A DNA stretch of 64,000 nucleotides, from the NCBI GenBank assembly GCA_050293315.1, contig JBNKMS010000008.1:47992-111991 (forward strand), given 5' to 3'. The notes under the pieces are model-generated. The model was not told where the DNA came from and did not search any database. It saw only the letters and a list, made by a program, of their open reading frames with translations. How positions within the stretch are numbered: position 1 is the first letter of the stretch; every line of letters starts with the position of its first letter. This stretch comes from CBFDBF01 sp050293315 (GTDB lineage Bacteria > Pseudomonadota > Gammaproteobacteria > Chromatiales > Chromatiaceae). Of the stretch, positions 56,198 through 64,000 are shown one piece after another. The position numbers and the translations under genes were made by a program.

Positions 56198-57937
56198 ATG
56201 CTAAATAACAAAAATATGCTCTTAATTCGACATATTTTCCTAATGGCTTTCTTGTTGTTTCACATCCAACCGGTTTTGTCAGCACCGGATGATTGCTCTT
56301 TGGCAAATGTAGATTGCAGGGGGCCTATAGTTTTCCCTTTTCGTTATCAGAATTTTTATTCTGGTGGTTATGTAAATGCCCCATACAGTGCGCAGGGCGC
56401 TGCAGAAAAGGCCTGCTCAGAATTCTTCCTTCCATATGGGTCTTGTGTGTGTGGAGATGGCCGATGTCAATATGAGTGTGAAGTTAACTATCTAGCCCCA
56501 TTCCAAGATGGTAGTTATGAGGGTAATGGATGTCGAGATGATTACAGCTTGTGTTGGAAATTTGGAATTGAAACTGGCCAAATAATTGATGAGGATGTTC
56601 CTGGTGTAGAGTGGAAACTATCTTGTAATAATCAATATATCAAAATATTTAGATCTACTAATGAGAGAGGTCGCGATGTAAGATGTCCGATTGGTTATTA
56701 CCCAAATATATACACCCAGCCATTCTACGACTACTGCTACAATCCTGGCCTAATAGCCGACAGGACCTGCAAGGTGGGCAATCCTATCTTCATAGGCGGC
56801 GGCAACAAACAGCAGATAGAGTCAGACTACAAGAGCAAAACCCTAAGATTTACCAGAACCTATAACTCTAATGCTGTAGACGAGGCAACTGGTGTGACCA
56901 TAGGGGCGCACTGGCGTCACAACTACGACCGCTATATATCCACTCCATCCAATGCAGCAGATGTCAGCGGCAGCGCCTATGCACTGCGCCAGAATGGAGA
57001 TACTGAGCACTTTGTTCTTGATAATGGTGCTGTAGTTGAGGCCACCATGACAACTGATCGTCTGGAGCGAGACGGCAGCGGGTGGCGCTATACAACAGGC
57101 TCAGATGAGGTTGAGCTATATAACGACACCGGCAGACTGGTCTCTATAACCAATCGAGCAGGTCAGACCCAGACCCTCACCTATGATTCGACTGGGAGAT
57201 TGACCCAAGTCGCCGATGATGCAGGACGCACCCTGACCTTTATCTATAACAGCGACAACCGCATTGTCACCATGACTGCTCCAGACGGCGGCCTGTATAG
57301 TTATGAATATGATACCAATGGCAGGCTATCAAAGGTCATCTATCCCGACGACACCCCAGGTGATATGAGTGATAACCCAGCAAGGACTTATCATTATGAG
57401 AATACACTGTCAGTAAATGTAAATGCCCTGACCGGCATAACCGACGAGAACGGTAACCGTTACGCCACCTGGGAGTATGACACCCAGGGCAGGGCGATAT
57501 CATCGGAGCATGCAGGTGGTGTAGATCGTACTGAATTCACCTTCAATGCGGACGGTAGTACGACAGTCACCAACGCCCTGGGCAAGCAGACCACCTACCA
57601 CTTTGAGGACATCAACGGCTATCGCTATGTGGCCAGCGTAGAGGGCCACCAAACTACCTACTGCGCCGGGGCCAACAAGGTATACAGCCGCGACAGTAAC
57701 GGCTATTTGCTATCCAAGACCGACTGGAACGGCAATGTAACTAATTACACCCGTGATTCCAGAGGTCTGGAGCTAAGCCGTACAGAGGCGGCAGGCACAC
57801 CACAGGAGCGCACCATCACCACCGAGTGGCACTCAGAGTTCCGGCTACCCCTAAAGATCATAGAGCCTGGAAAGATCACCGAGTACACCTACGATGCCCA
57901 GGGGCGTCAACTCTCCAAAACAACGAGGAGTAGATAG
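56198..57937 (+). CDS. RHS head protein 1 (secreted, YD-repeat N-terminal half)
   Basis: A 579-aa protein. A signal peptide (residues 1-29, LLFHIQPVLSA) leads into a Cys-rich domain (about 33-185; CSLANVDC, CSEFFLPYGSCVCGDGRCQYEC) of unknown fold. Next comes a DUF6531-like start (CKVGNPIFIGGGNKQQIESD, LRFTRTYNSN), then YD repeats (LTYDSTGRLTQVADD, YEYDTNGRLSKVIYP). The protein stops at QGRQLSKTTRSR, in the middle of what is normally a continuous RHS shell. AAGGA 9 bases before the ATG supports the start. It probably assembles with the core protein encoded downstream. Confidence 0.85.
   Translation: MLNNKNMLLIRHIFLMAFLLFHIQPVLSAPDDCSLANVDCRGPIVFPFRYQNFYSGGYVNAPYSAQGAAEKACSEFFLPYGSCVCGDGRCQYECEVNYLAPFQDGSYEGNGCRDDYSLCWKFGIETGQIIDEDVPGVEWKLSCNNQYIKIFRSTNERGRDVRCPIGYYPNIYTQPFYDYCYNPGLIADRTCKVGNPIFIGGGNKQQIESDYKSKTLRFTRTYNSNAVDEATGVTIGAHWRHNYDRYISTPSNAADVSGSAYALRQNGDTEHFVLDNGAVVEATMTTDRLERDGSGWRYTTGSDEVELYNDTGRLVSITNRAGQTQTLTYDSTGRLTQVADDAGRTLTFIYNSDNRIVTMTAPDGGLYSYEYDTNGRLSKVIYPDDTPGDMSDNPARTYHYENTLSVNVNALTGITDENGNRYATWEYDTQGRAISSEHAGGVDRTEFTFNADGSTTVTNALGKQTTYHFEDINGYRYVASVEGHQTTYCAGANKVYSRDSNGYLLSKTDWNGNVTNYTRDSRGLELSRTEAAGTPQERTITTEWHSEFRLPLKIIEPGKITEYTYDAQGRQLSKTTRSR
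57713..57924 (+). repeat. Shared 212-bp end, copy 1 (head 1)
   Basis: The 3' end of head gene 1 is nearly identical to 59465-59676 of head gene 2, with about a dozen mismatches counted by eye. It encodes the KTDWNGNVTNYTRDSRG through QGRQLSKTT segment. The match ends at the last codons, where the two proteins diverge. Confidence 0.9.
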
Positions 57938-58000
57938 TGAAGGAGTTAAGATTTACATAGTTTATAAACCTTATGATATAGAACACACACAGGTGATTGC

Positions 58001-59692
58001 ATGTGCCTTCTAAATAAGTTTTCTTTACTGTTATTAGCAATGTTTCTTTTAACGGTGGTTACAACCGCTAATGGAAATGATAAGTACTGTTCACGTGCTG
58101 GAAATTACTATTGCGCACTGAGCACTGTATCTGACCCAGTAACAAATTCTTACTGTAGTACTGATATGCCAGTAATAATCGCCGGCGTAAACATAATTGA
58201 TCCGGACTGGACGCCAAACCCTAGCTTCCCAGGCGTGGATGAAGCAGTATTTACACCTTGGTATGAGGCATATACCAGAGAACCATCTGGCACAGAACGC
58301 CTGAAAGGTGTCTCTTCAGTCCATATATTCTGGCAGAGTTGGTGTAACCCAGATTGGCATCCAGACTGCATGATGTTGACTGTTGAAGTTTGGGAATTTG
58401 ACTGCCTGCCGTGTAAAGAGAATGAAACCTTTGCAACGACAGCTAGTAATGGTATTTGCCTGAAAAGGGTCTTGCCTGATCCACCGGGCGGGCCATGTAT
58501 TAAAACGCAGACACAGACTAAGCACCCCATTGATCCAACAACTGGAGCCAAGATATTTACACATAATGACTATAGAGGCAGTCAGCCATTCCCTCTGTCA
58601 TTTACCCGCAAATATAACTCCATGAGCGGTGGCTGGTCATATTCATATGCACAATCTTTAAACCTGGTAGATGACGACACAATCATCGCCAAACGCACCG
58701 ACGGTAACAACGTACATTTCACACAGGTAGCGGATAGTTGGCAGACCGGCTTGCAAAAAAGCTGGCAACTCTCCTTCGAAGGGGAAGCGGTGTCAGGGAA
58801 CTACAAGCTTGTACATAACAATATCACCGAGACCTATAATACAGATGGCTGGTTAACCAGCATTACCAACCTTGCCGGTCAAGGTGTCGATATCAGCTAC
58901 GCAGATGACACCATCTCTGTAGTAGACCATTTTGGTAATACTCTTGTTTTAACGGTCGATTTCCATGGCAAGCCGCTAGGAGAGGGGCATCATGATATCC
59001 CCATGCTGGTGAGCCTGCAGACCCCGGATGAGGCACTATTTAAATATATATACGATGAAAGCAATCGTCTTACCCATGTACAGTATCCGGATGATACGCC
59101 TGGTGTCGCAGGTGATAATCCGTTTGGCGAAGACAACCCGGTAAAACAATACCTCTATGAGGACAGCAACTTCGTCACCAGTATTATTGATGAGAATGGA
59201 AACCGTATCTCCAATGTGGAGTACGACTCTTCTGGTAGGGCAACATCGAGTGGTCTGACCGATGGATTAGGTGTATATACAGTTGATTATAACAGCGATG
59301 CTCCAAGCGTTCGTGTAACCAACCCCCTTGGCAAAGATACAGTCATTCACTTTGGTGAGATCAATGGTAATAAAGTGATCTCCCAAGTTGAAGGACAAGC
59401 TTCCTTAGGGTGCCTTGCGGCCAACAAAGACTATACCTATGACTCACAAGGCCTCTTTGTAACCTCCAAGACCGACTGGAACGGCAACGTAACCAACTAC
59501 ACCCGTGATTCCAGAGGTCTGGAGCTAAGCCGTACAGAGGCGGCAGGCACACCACAGGAGCGCACCATCACCACCGAGTGGCACTCCCAGTTCAGGTTAC
59601 CCACCAAGATCACAGAGCCCGGAAAGATCACCGAGTACACCTACGATGCCCAGGGGCGTCAACTCTCCAAAACAACAAGCAGCGTGCAGTAA
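58001..59692 (+). CDS. RHS head protein 2 (secreted, YD-repeat N-terminal half)
   Basis: A 563-aa protein with signal peptide (FSLLLLAMFLLTVVTTANG), a Cys-rich N-terminal domain (about 28-165) unlike that of head 1, and a short RHS opening (PIDPTTGAKIFTHNDYRGSQPFPLSFTRKYNS). YD repeats follow (FKYIYDESNRLTHVQYPDD, NVEYDSSGRATSSG). It ends QGRQLSKTTSSVQ at the same point as head 1. AGGTGA 5 bases before ATG supports the start. The two heads share the same function region but different N-terminal domains, as if they were alternative partners for one core. Confidence 0.85.
   Translation: MCLLNKFSLLLLAMFLLTVVTTANGNDKYCSRAGNYYCALSTVSDPVTNSYCSTDMPVIIAGVNIIDPDWTPNPSFPGVDEAVFTPWYEAYTREPSGTERLKGVSSVHIFWQSWCNPDWHPDCMMLTVEVWEFDCLPCKENETFATTASNGICLKRVLPDPPGGPCIKTQTQTKHPIDPTTGAKIFTHNDYRGSQPFPLSFTRKYNSMSGGWSYSYAQSLNLVDDDTIIAKRTDGNNVHFTQVADSWQTGLQKSWQLSFEGEAVSGNYKLVHNNITETYNTDGWLTSITNLAGQGVDISYADDTISVVDHFGNTLVLTVDFHGKPLGEGHHDIPMLVSLQTPDEALFKYIYDESNRLTHVQYPDDTPGVAGDNPFGEDNPVKQYLYEDSNFVTSIIDENGNRISNVEYDSSGRATSSGLTDGLGVYTVDYNSDAPSVRVTNPLGKDTVIHFGEINGNKVISQVEGQASLGCLAANKDYTYDSQGLFVTSKTDWNGNVTNYTRDSRGLELSRTEAAGTPQERTITTEWHSQFRLPTKITEPGKITEYTYDAQGRQLSKTTSSVQ
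59465..59676 (+). repeat. Shared 212-bp end, copy 2 (head 2)
   Basis: Partner of 57713-57924. The central stretch, from the Thr-Arg-Asp-Ser-Arg codons through GTGGCACTC, is identical in both copies; differences cluster at the edges and in the last 60 bases. Confidence 0.9.
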
Positions 59693-59696
59693 GGAG
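59691..59696 (+). promoter_or_regulatory. Ribosome binding site of the RHS core gene
   Basis: AAGGAG overlaps the head 2 stop codon and sits 7 bases before ATG 59704. It shows that the core protein is a separate translation product and not a frameshifted tail of head 2. Confidence 0.85.
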
Positions 59697-59703
59697 TACA
59701 AGC

Positions 59704-62700
59704 ATGGACATGAATAAGAACAAGACCCTCACCAGCAAGATCTCCACCCTGATCTGTAGCTGCCTGTTCACGACCATGGCTGCTGCCAGCAGCACCAGCT
59801 ACACATACAATCAGTTTGGCCAGATACTAACCATCGACGGCCCACGAGTAGACCTGTCTGACGTCACCACCTTCAGCTACGATGCTCAAGGCAACCGCAC
59901 TAGTATTACCAACGCCCTGGGCCATACCACCCAGATCACCGCCCACGATGACAGCGGCCGCCCCCTGACCATAGTCGATCCTAATGGCGTTGCCACCGAA
60001 TTGACCTATGATCCCCTGGGCAGACTGTTGACCAGGACCACAGATGGTCAAACCACCAGCATGCAGTACGATGTTGCAGGCAACCTAACCCGCATCACCC
60101 AGGCCGACGGCAGCTACATCAACTACGAATACGACCAGGCAGATAGACTCATAGCTCTGGAAGACAACAGTGGCAACCGCATCGAATACACCCTTGATGC
60201 AGCCGGCAACCGTCTTGAGGAGCATATTAAAGACCCAGGTGGCCAACTAACCTACAGCCACCAATCAAGCTTTGACGCCCTAAGCCGCCTCCACACCAGT
60301 ACAGGCAGTAGTGGCCAGACCACAGAATACGGCTATGACCCCAACGGCAACCTCACCCAGAGCACCGATGCCCTCAATCGGAGCAGCAGCCACAGCTACG
60401 ATGCACTGGATCGTCTTACTAACAGCCTCGATCCAGCCCAAGGCACCACCAGCTACAGCTACGATGCCCAGGACAACCTGATAAGCGTCACCGACCCCAA
60501 CGGCAACACCACCCAATACAGCTACGACGGCCTGGGTAACCGAACCCAGCTACAGAGCCCAGATACAGGCACCACCGGCTACACATACGACGAGGCGGGC
60601 AACCTCATAAACCGCACAGATGCCAACGGCAACACCACCCAATACAGCTACGACGCCCTCAACCGACTGCTTCAGAGCAGCTACCAAGACGGCAGCACCA
60701 TACAATACAGCTACGACCAGGGAGGCAACGGAATCGGCCGACTCAGTGCCATCCAAGACAGCAGCGGTGTCACTATCAGCTACCAGTACGACACCCAGGG
60801 CCGTCTTAGCCAGAAGAGCCAGGGTCTGGACAGCCTGACCCTCGCGTTAGGGTATGGCTATGACCAGTCAGGGCGTCTCTCCAGCATCACCTACCCCTCA
60901 GGCGCCCAGCTGAACTACAGCTACAACAGCAACGGCCAGCTGGAGAACATACAACTAAACGGCCAGCCCCTGATCAGCAACATCAGCTATCAACCCTTCG
61001 GCCCCATAACCGGCTGGCAGTGGGCCGGAGGCCCCAGCCATACACGCAGCTACGACCTCGATGGCCAACTAACAGTCCACAGCCTAGGTCCCGATCAGCG
61101 CAGCCTAAGCTACGATGCTGTAGGCAACATCACCGGTCAAACCGACAGCCAAGACAACCTAAGCTACAGCTACGACGAACTAGACCGTCTAATCAACGCC
61201 ACTGGAACCGAACTGAACCAACAGTTCCAGTACGACGCCAACGGCAACCGCACCCAGCTGCAGGATGGTACCGAGACCATCAACTACAGTATCGATACAG
61301 CCAGCAACCGGCTACTCCAGGTCGACACCAGCAACTACCAATATGATGCCAATGGCAACCTGATCAACGACGGCAGCCATAGTTACCAGTACGACGCCAG
61401 AAACCGGCTAATCAGCGTAGACAACGGTGACAGCGCCAGTTATCTGCACAACGCCCTGGGGCAGCGGGTGAAAAAAGAGAGCAGCGGTGGCATCGACTAC
61501 CAGGCCCTGGCCGACCAGTACAACCAGCAGGCCCAAGCCCATAGAGACCAGGCCACAGCCCTCCAGGCCCAGGTAGAGCAGAAGAGGGCAGAGGCAGATA
61601 CACACAGCCAACAGGCCCAGGAACTTACCCAACAGGCAGCAGAGCTAACTACCCAGGCCCAAGAGCAGAACGAACTGGCACAAACCTACACCACCAGCGC
61701 CCAAGAGCTACAGACCCAGGCAGACGAACTGGCCCAACAGGCGCAGGAGATGCGCGATCGCATCGTCGAGAACCCCACCGGCTGGTGGGCCTGGCTGCAG
61801 CGTCTCCTGAATAGCATCTACCAATGGATAGCCGACTACTGGCAAGAGCAGGCAGATGACTATGCACAACAGGCGCAACAGCAGCAACAACTGGCAGACC
61901 AGGCCACCCAACAGGCCCAGAGCCTGACCCAACAGGCAACAGAGCTAAATACCCAGGCCCAAGAGCAGAGCCAACTGGCCCAGACCCTCAACCAGGAGGC
62001 CGATGCCCTCCAGGCCCAGGCCGACCAGGAGACCCAACTGGCCGCAGAGGACCAGCAGCAGGCCGACTACTACGCTCAACTGGCGCAAGACCCAAACAAC
62101 GCCCCACAGAGCGCCACCTACTTCCTCTATGGAGAGGGGGGAGAGCTACTGGGAGAATACGACCAAGATGGCACCCCCATCCAGGAGATCATCTACCTGG
62201 GCGGCATGCCGGTAGTACTAAACCAAGACAGCACCCTCTACGCCATCCACCCGGACCACCTGGGTACCCCAAGGATCATCACCGACTATAATAACCAGAT
62301 AGTATGGCGCTGGGTGAGTGACCCCTTTGGGACCACCCAGGCAGAGGAAGACCCGGACAATGACGGAAACACACTGACATTTAATCTGAGGTTTCCGGGC
62401 CAGTATTATGATCAGGAGACGGGACTGCACTACAACTACTTTAGGGACTACAACCCGGCTACGGGGAGGTATGTTGAGAGTGATCCGATTGGGTTGAGAG
62501 GTGGGATTAACACGTATTGGTATGTAGGAGGGAATTCATTAAGCTTTGGTGATCCTTTTGGGCTAAAGATTATAGGTAATTGGATACAATTTCCTAGTCT
62601 AGCAGACTACGATACTCAAATATCAAATATTGCATTATTCGATGGAGGCGTAAGGGTATTGCCTCCAGCTGTATCTATAGCATTGGTAACAGTTGATATA

Positions 62701-62988
62701 GATGGAGTTGTTCAAGGCGTAATTTATTGTCGAGAGACTGATGATTGTACAGGTAAAACAATCGATCGTTGGATTATTAGTCCTTCGGCAGAGTTTAATG
62801 GTCAATTTCAGTTTCACGTACCATATAGAATTGGGCCGTTTTGGTGGAGTGCAATATGGGTCGTGATAGATACGGGAACAATAGCTTATAAATATCACAA
62901 CTATCTTGATATGTTGGCATTGGATGTAATACAGGAGTTATTGGCGTTAACTCCGACACAGTGGTGTAAGAACACCCCAAGGAAGTAA
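59704..62988 (+). CDS. RHS core/toxin protein with coiled-coil hairpin
   Basis: A 1094-aa protein. Own signal peptide (KISTLICSCLFTTMAAA, cleavage near 27) precedes TSYTYNQFGQILTIDGPR, which in unsplit RHS proteins directly follows the SKTT end of the head. About 20 YD repeats fill residues 40-590. A Gln/Ala-rich coiled-coil insert spans about 597-797, with a Trp-rich centre at 693-713. Then the RHS core motif (YAIHPDHLGTPRIITD, WRWVSDPFGT, RFPGQYYDQETGLHYNYFRDY, DPIGLRGG, GDPFGL ending at 954). The last 140 residues are AT-rich in codons, unlike the rest, and of unknown family; this is the likely toxin, released by cleavage after the core motif. Confidence 0.85.
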   Translation: MDMNKNKTLTSKISTLICSCLFTTMAAASSTSYTYNQFGQILTIDGPRVDLSDVTTFSYDAQGNRTSITNALGHTTQITAHDDSGRPLTIVDPNGVATELTYDPLGRLLTRTTDGQTTSMQYDVAGNLTRITQADGSYINYEYDQADRLIALEDNSGNRIEYTLDAAGNRLEEHIKDPGGQLTYSHQSSFDALSRLHTSTGSSGQTTEYGYDPNGNLTQSTDALNRSSSHSYDALDRLTNSLDPAQGTTSYSYDAQDNLISVTDPNGNTTQYSYDGLGNRTQLQSPDTGTTGYTYDEAGNLINRTDANGNTTQYSYDALNRLLQSSYQDGSTIQYSYDQGGNGIGRLSAIQDSSGVTISYQYDTQGRLSQKSQGLDSLTLALGYGYDQSGRLSSITYPSGAQLNYSYNSNGQLENIQLNGQPLISNISYQPFGPITGWQWAGGPSHTRSYDLDGQLTVHSLGPDQRSLSYDAVGNITGQTDSQDNLSYSYDELDRLINATGTELNQQFQYDANGNRTQLQDGTETINYSIDTASNRLLQVDTSNYQYDANGNLINDGSHSYQYDARNRLISVDNGDSASYLHNALGQRVKKESSGGIDYQALADQYNQQAQAHRDQATALQAQVEQKRAEADTHSQQAQELTQQAAELTTQAQEQNELAQTYTTSAQELQTQADELAQQAQEMRDRIVENPTGWWAWLQRLLNSIYQWIADYWQEQADDYAQQAQQQQQLADQATQQAQSLTQQATELNTQAQEQSQLAQTLNQEADALQAQADQETQLAAEDQQQADYYAQLAQDPNNAPQSATYFLYGEGGELLGEYDQDGTPIQEIIYLGGMPVVLNQDSTLYAIHPDHLGTPRIITDYNNQIVWRWVSDPFGTTQAEEDPDNDGNTLTFNLRFPGQYYDQETGLHYNYFRDYNPATGRYVESDPIGLRGGINTYWYVGGNSLSFGDPFGLKIIGNWIQFPSLADYDTQISNIALFDGGVRVLPPAVSIALVTVDIDGVVQGVIYCRETDDCTGKTIDRWIISPSAEFNGQFQFHVPYRIGPFWWSAIWVVIDTGTIAYKYHNYLDMLALDVIQELLALTPTQWCKNTPRK
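61608..61679 (+). repeat. Coiled-coil arm repeat, copy 1
   Basis: A 72-base stretch encoding QQAQELTQQAAELTTQAQEQ is repeated exactly 300 bases later (61908-61979) with few changes. The two copies lie in the two arms of the predicted hairpin. Confidence 0.75.
61908..61979 (+). repeat. Coiled-coil arm repeat, copy 2
   Basis: Second copy of 61608-61679, encoding QQAQSLTQQATELNTQAQEQ. The pair shows that the hairpin arose by internal duplication around the Trp-rich tip. Confidence 0.75.
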
Positions 62989-62995
62989 AGTAAGT

Positions 62996-63340
62996 ATGGA
63001 GAAATGGGTAAAACTTAATTGGAATGTACTATTTATATTGCTTCTCGCTATTGGTGGCATATCGTATCTAGTGCTAAATCATATTGAGAGCCAACCTTAT
63101 AAGGGCGAGATCGTAACTATCACTGGAGAAGTAAACAAGAGTGTATATGTTTCAAATGGAACCGTAACAGGCAAATCATTTACGAGAGTTATCCTAAATG
63201 ATGGAAGAACATTCCGTATGCCATTAGGGAAGATGGTTGTGCTAAAAAAAGGTGATCTTGTAAACTTAGAAGTACCCAAGGAGGATGCTGAAAAGGGTGA
63301 ACCTGATGTTCAAGTTATCCATTACACGATCAATCACTAA
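62996..63340 (+). CDS. Candidate immunity protein of the RHS toxin
   Basis: A 114-aa protein with one N-terminal membrane helix (NVLFILLLAIGGISYLVLNHI) and a small beta-rich domain outside it (VTITGEVNKSVYVSNGTVTGKSFTRVILNDGR). No family recognised. It starts 7 bases after the core gene stop, behind AAGGAAG, and shares its AT-rich composition with the toxin tail. The position and anchoring suit an immunity protein facing the periplasm. This function is inferred from position only. Confidence 0.6.
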   Translation: MEKWVKLNWNVLFILLLAIGGISYLVLNHIESQPYKGEIVTITGEVNKSVYVSNGTVTGKSFTRVILNDGRTFRMPLGKMVVLKKGDLVNLEVPKEDAEKGEPDVQVIHYTINH

Positions 63341-63365
63341 TTGCTCTCTCGGAATAACCGCGGAA

Positions 63366-63440
63366 GAAAAACCGGGTCGGAAAACCCGGGTCGCGGAAAA
63401 CCCGGGTCGGAACACGGTCAGAAAACCCGGGTCGGAACAC
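63366..63440. repeat. Short tandem repeat with ACCCGGGT palindromes
   Basis: Four imperfect copies of GAAAACCCGGGTCGG, each holding the palindrome ACCCGGGT or a variant, with irregular inserts (GAACACGGTCA). A related single unit (GAAAAACCGGATCGGAACC) is at 50017-50035. The rest of 63341-63598 holds nothing I recognise. Confidence 0.65.
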
Positions 63441-63598
63441 AATTATTTCTAATATAGCCGCGAGCTAATGTACGAACACCGGGTCAAATACCAATAATGG
63501 ATCCCAAAGGATGATCCTCCTTGATTCCCGCAACAAATAACTGGTAATCTCAAGACGTAAATTACAAAAATAATCTGGCAAGGAGTTAAGGGGAAACA

Positions 63599-64000
63599 AT
63601 GCCAATACAGGATCCTATCTACCGGAAAAGTCTGTTTATCGCCCTGCCTCTCGCTCTTACCATCGGTCTAGCTGGTGTACTCCTCCACGATCAAGTCGTC
63701 CCGACGGAGCAGCCCTCTCTCAGCGACAGGGCAACGGCAGATTCCACCACTACCCAAGACCAAACGGTCTCTGAGCCAGACGTGGTTTCTGGTGATGAGT
63801 CCAAACCCATGCCTCCTGAGCTTGAGGCCATACAGCGCAGGCTCCAGGATGTCCCGCCGATGGAACAGGAACAGGAGCAGAGTCAAGCCGTCATCGCCAA
63901 GGCGGACGCCCTGATCGAGCAGACGGATGCCATGCTTGCCAATGCTGGCCACCCGACAGGTGCCACTACAAAAGCCCAGACAGCACAGGAGACAAACAGC
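63599..64000 (+). CDS. Unknown secreted or membrane-anchored protein (partial)
   Basis: The frame runs off the window after 134 codons. An N-terminal helix (SLFIALPLALTIGLAGVLL) would be a signal or anchor, followed by a low-complexity Thr/Ser/Asp/Gln linker and a helical segment (PPELEAIQRRLQDVPPMEQEQEQ, AVIAKADALIEQTDAMLANAG). GGGG stands close before the ATG and AAGGAG 13 bases before. No family recognised. It may belong to the next part of the RHS locus, but that lies outside the window. Confidence 0.6.
   Translation, partial: MPIQDPIYRKSLFIALPLALTIGLAGVLLHDQVVPTEQPSLSDRATADSTTTQDQTVSEPDVVSGDESKPMPPELEAIQRRLQDVPPMEQEQEQSQAVIAKADALIEQTDAMLANAGHPTGATTKAQTAQETNS

Noticed and set aside
57930..59704. 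RHS split explained as simple frameshifts
   Set aside because: Each part has its own ribosome site and signal peptide and the junction repeats a complete 212-bp end, which a frameshift would not produce. A raw-read check is still advised.
59827..61939. Several antisense frames opposite the RHS core gene, some Gly/Ala/Val-rich
   Set aside because: They mirror the repetitive sense codons of the YD and Gln-rich repeats and have no ribosome sites.
63366..63440. Tandem GAAAACCCGGGTCGG units that look like a CRISPR array
   Set aside because: Units are short, inexact and irregularly spaced, with no unique spacers of 30-40 bases and no cas genes.

Overview
The window is a chromosomal segment of a gammaproteobacterium. 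The evidence is gene order: pcnB-folK-dgk-panB-panC; nadB divergent from rpoE-rseA-rseB-rseC-mucD; lepA-lepB-rnc-era-recO-pdxJ; and nagZ-hpt-mtnP, an arrangement known from Pseudomonas-like and Chromatiales-like genomes. Base composition is intermediate, several starts are GTG or TTG, and the genes are tightly packed in overlapping operons. No tRNA, rRNA or phage genes were seen. The species cannot be named from the sequence alone.

Layout. 1-3650 (+): end of pcnB, then folK, a deoxynucleoside kinase, panB, panC and an OsmC-like protein. 3827-3964 (+): an entericidin-like lipoprotein with its own promoter. 4004-7465 (-): an LtaS-type membrane sulfatase-fold enzyme, gluQ and dksA. 7633-10139 (+): an aminotransferase and a membrane diguanylate cyclase. 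10198-13916 (-): a DUF1330 protein, then a compact run of PP-loop ATPase, membrane protein, cysZ-like, uppP and phosphopantetheinyl transferase. 13961-16724 (+): recJ, darP and ygfX, converging on nadB (-). 18479-28960 (+): the sigma-E envelope-stress operon (rpoE, rseABC, mucD), a strong terminator, then lepA to pdxJ. 28957-34832 (-): TonB receptor, PF04392-type binding protein and a BarA-like hybrid kinase in one operon. 34974-42436 (mostly +): cysM, a YdbH/YnbE/YdbL-like lipid-bridge pair, a CYTH enzyme, an L,D-transpeptidase-fold protein, a FliL-like protein (-), nagZ, hpt and mtnP. 44785-47358 (-): an HtpX-like protease and lemA. 47663-49916 (+): a SAP-domain protein and a YejM-like protein. 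50337-55731 (-): gspF, gspE, gspD and gspC of a type II secretion system.

Two accessory regions stand out. The first (42432-44767) is an AT-rich insert with integron gene-cassette character. It holds a complete attC-like site, a 100-aa unknown gene, and an overlapping HEPN/unknown gene pair, with no integrase. It is enclosed by a pair of inverted repeats of about 400-490 bp whose outermost 45 bases are identical. The second (about 56000-63340) is a split RHS/YD-repeat system. Two different secreted N-terminal 'head' proteins stop at the same point in the RHS repeat and share an almost identical 212-bp end. A third protein has its own ribosome binding site and signal peptide. It carries the rest of the YD-repeat shell, a glutamine/alanine-rich coiled-coil hairpin with a tryptophan-rich tip, the RHS core motif and an AT-rich unique C-terminal domain. 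A small membrane-anchored protein follows as the likely immunity protein. This split RHS module is the best candidate in the window for an undescribed system.
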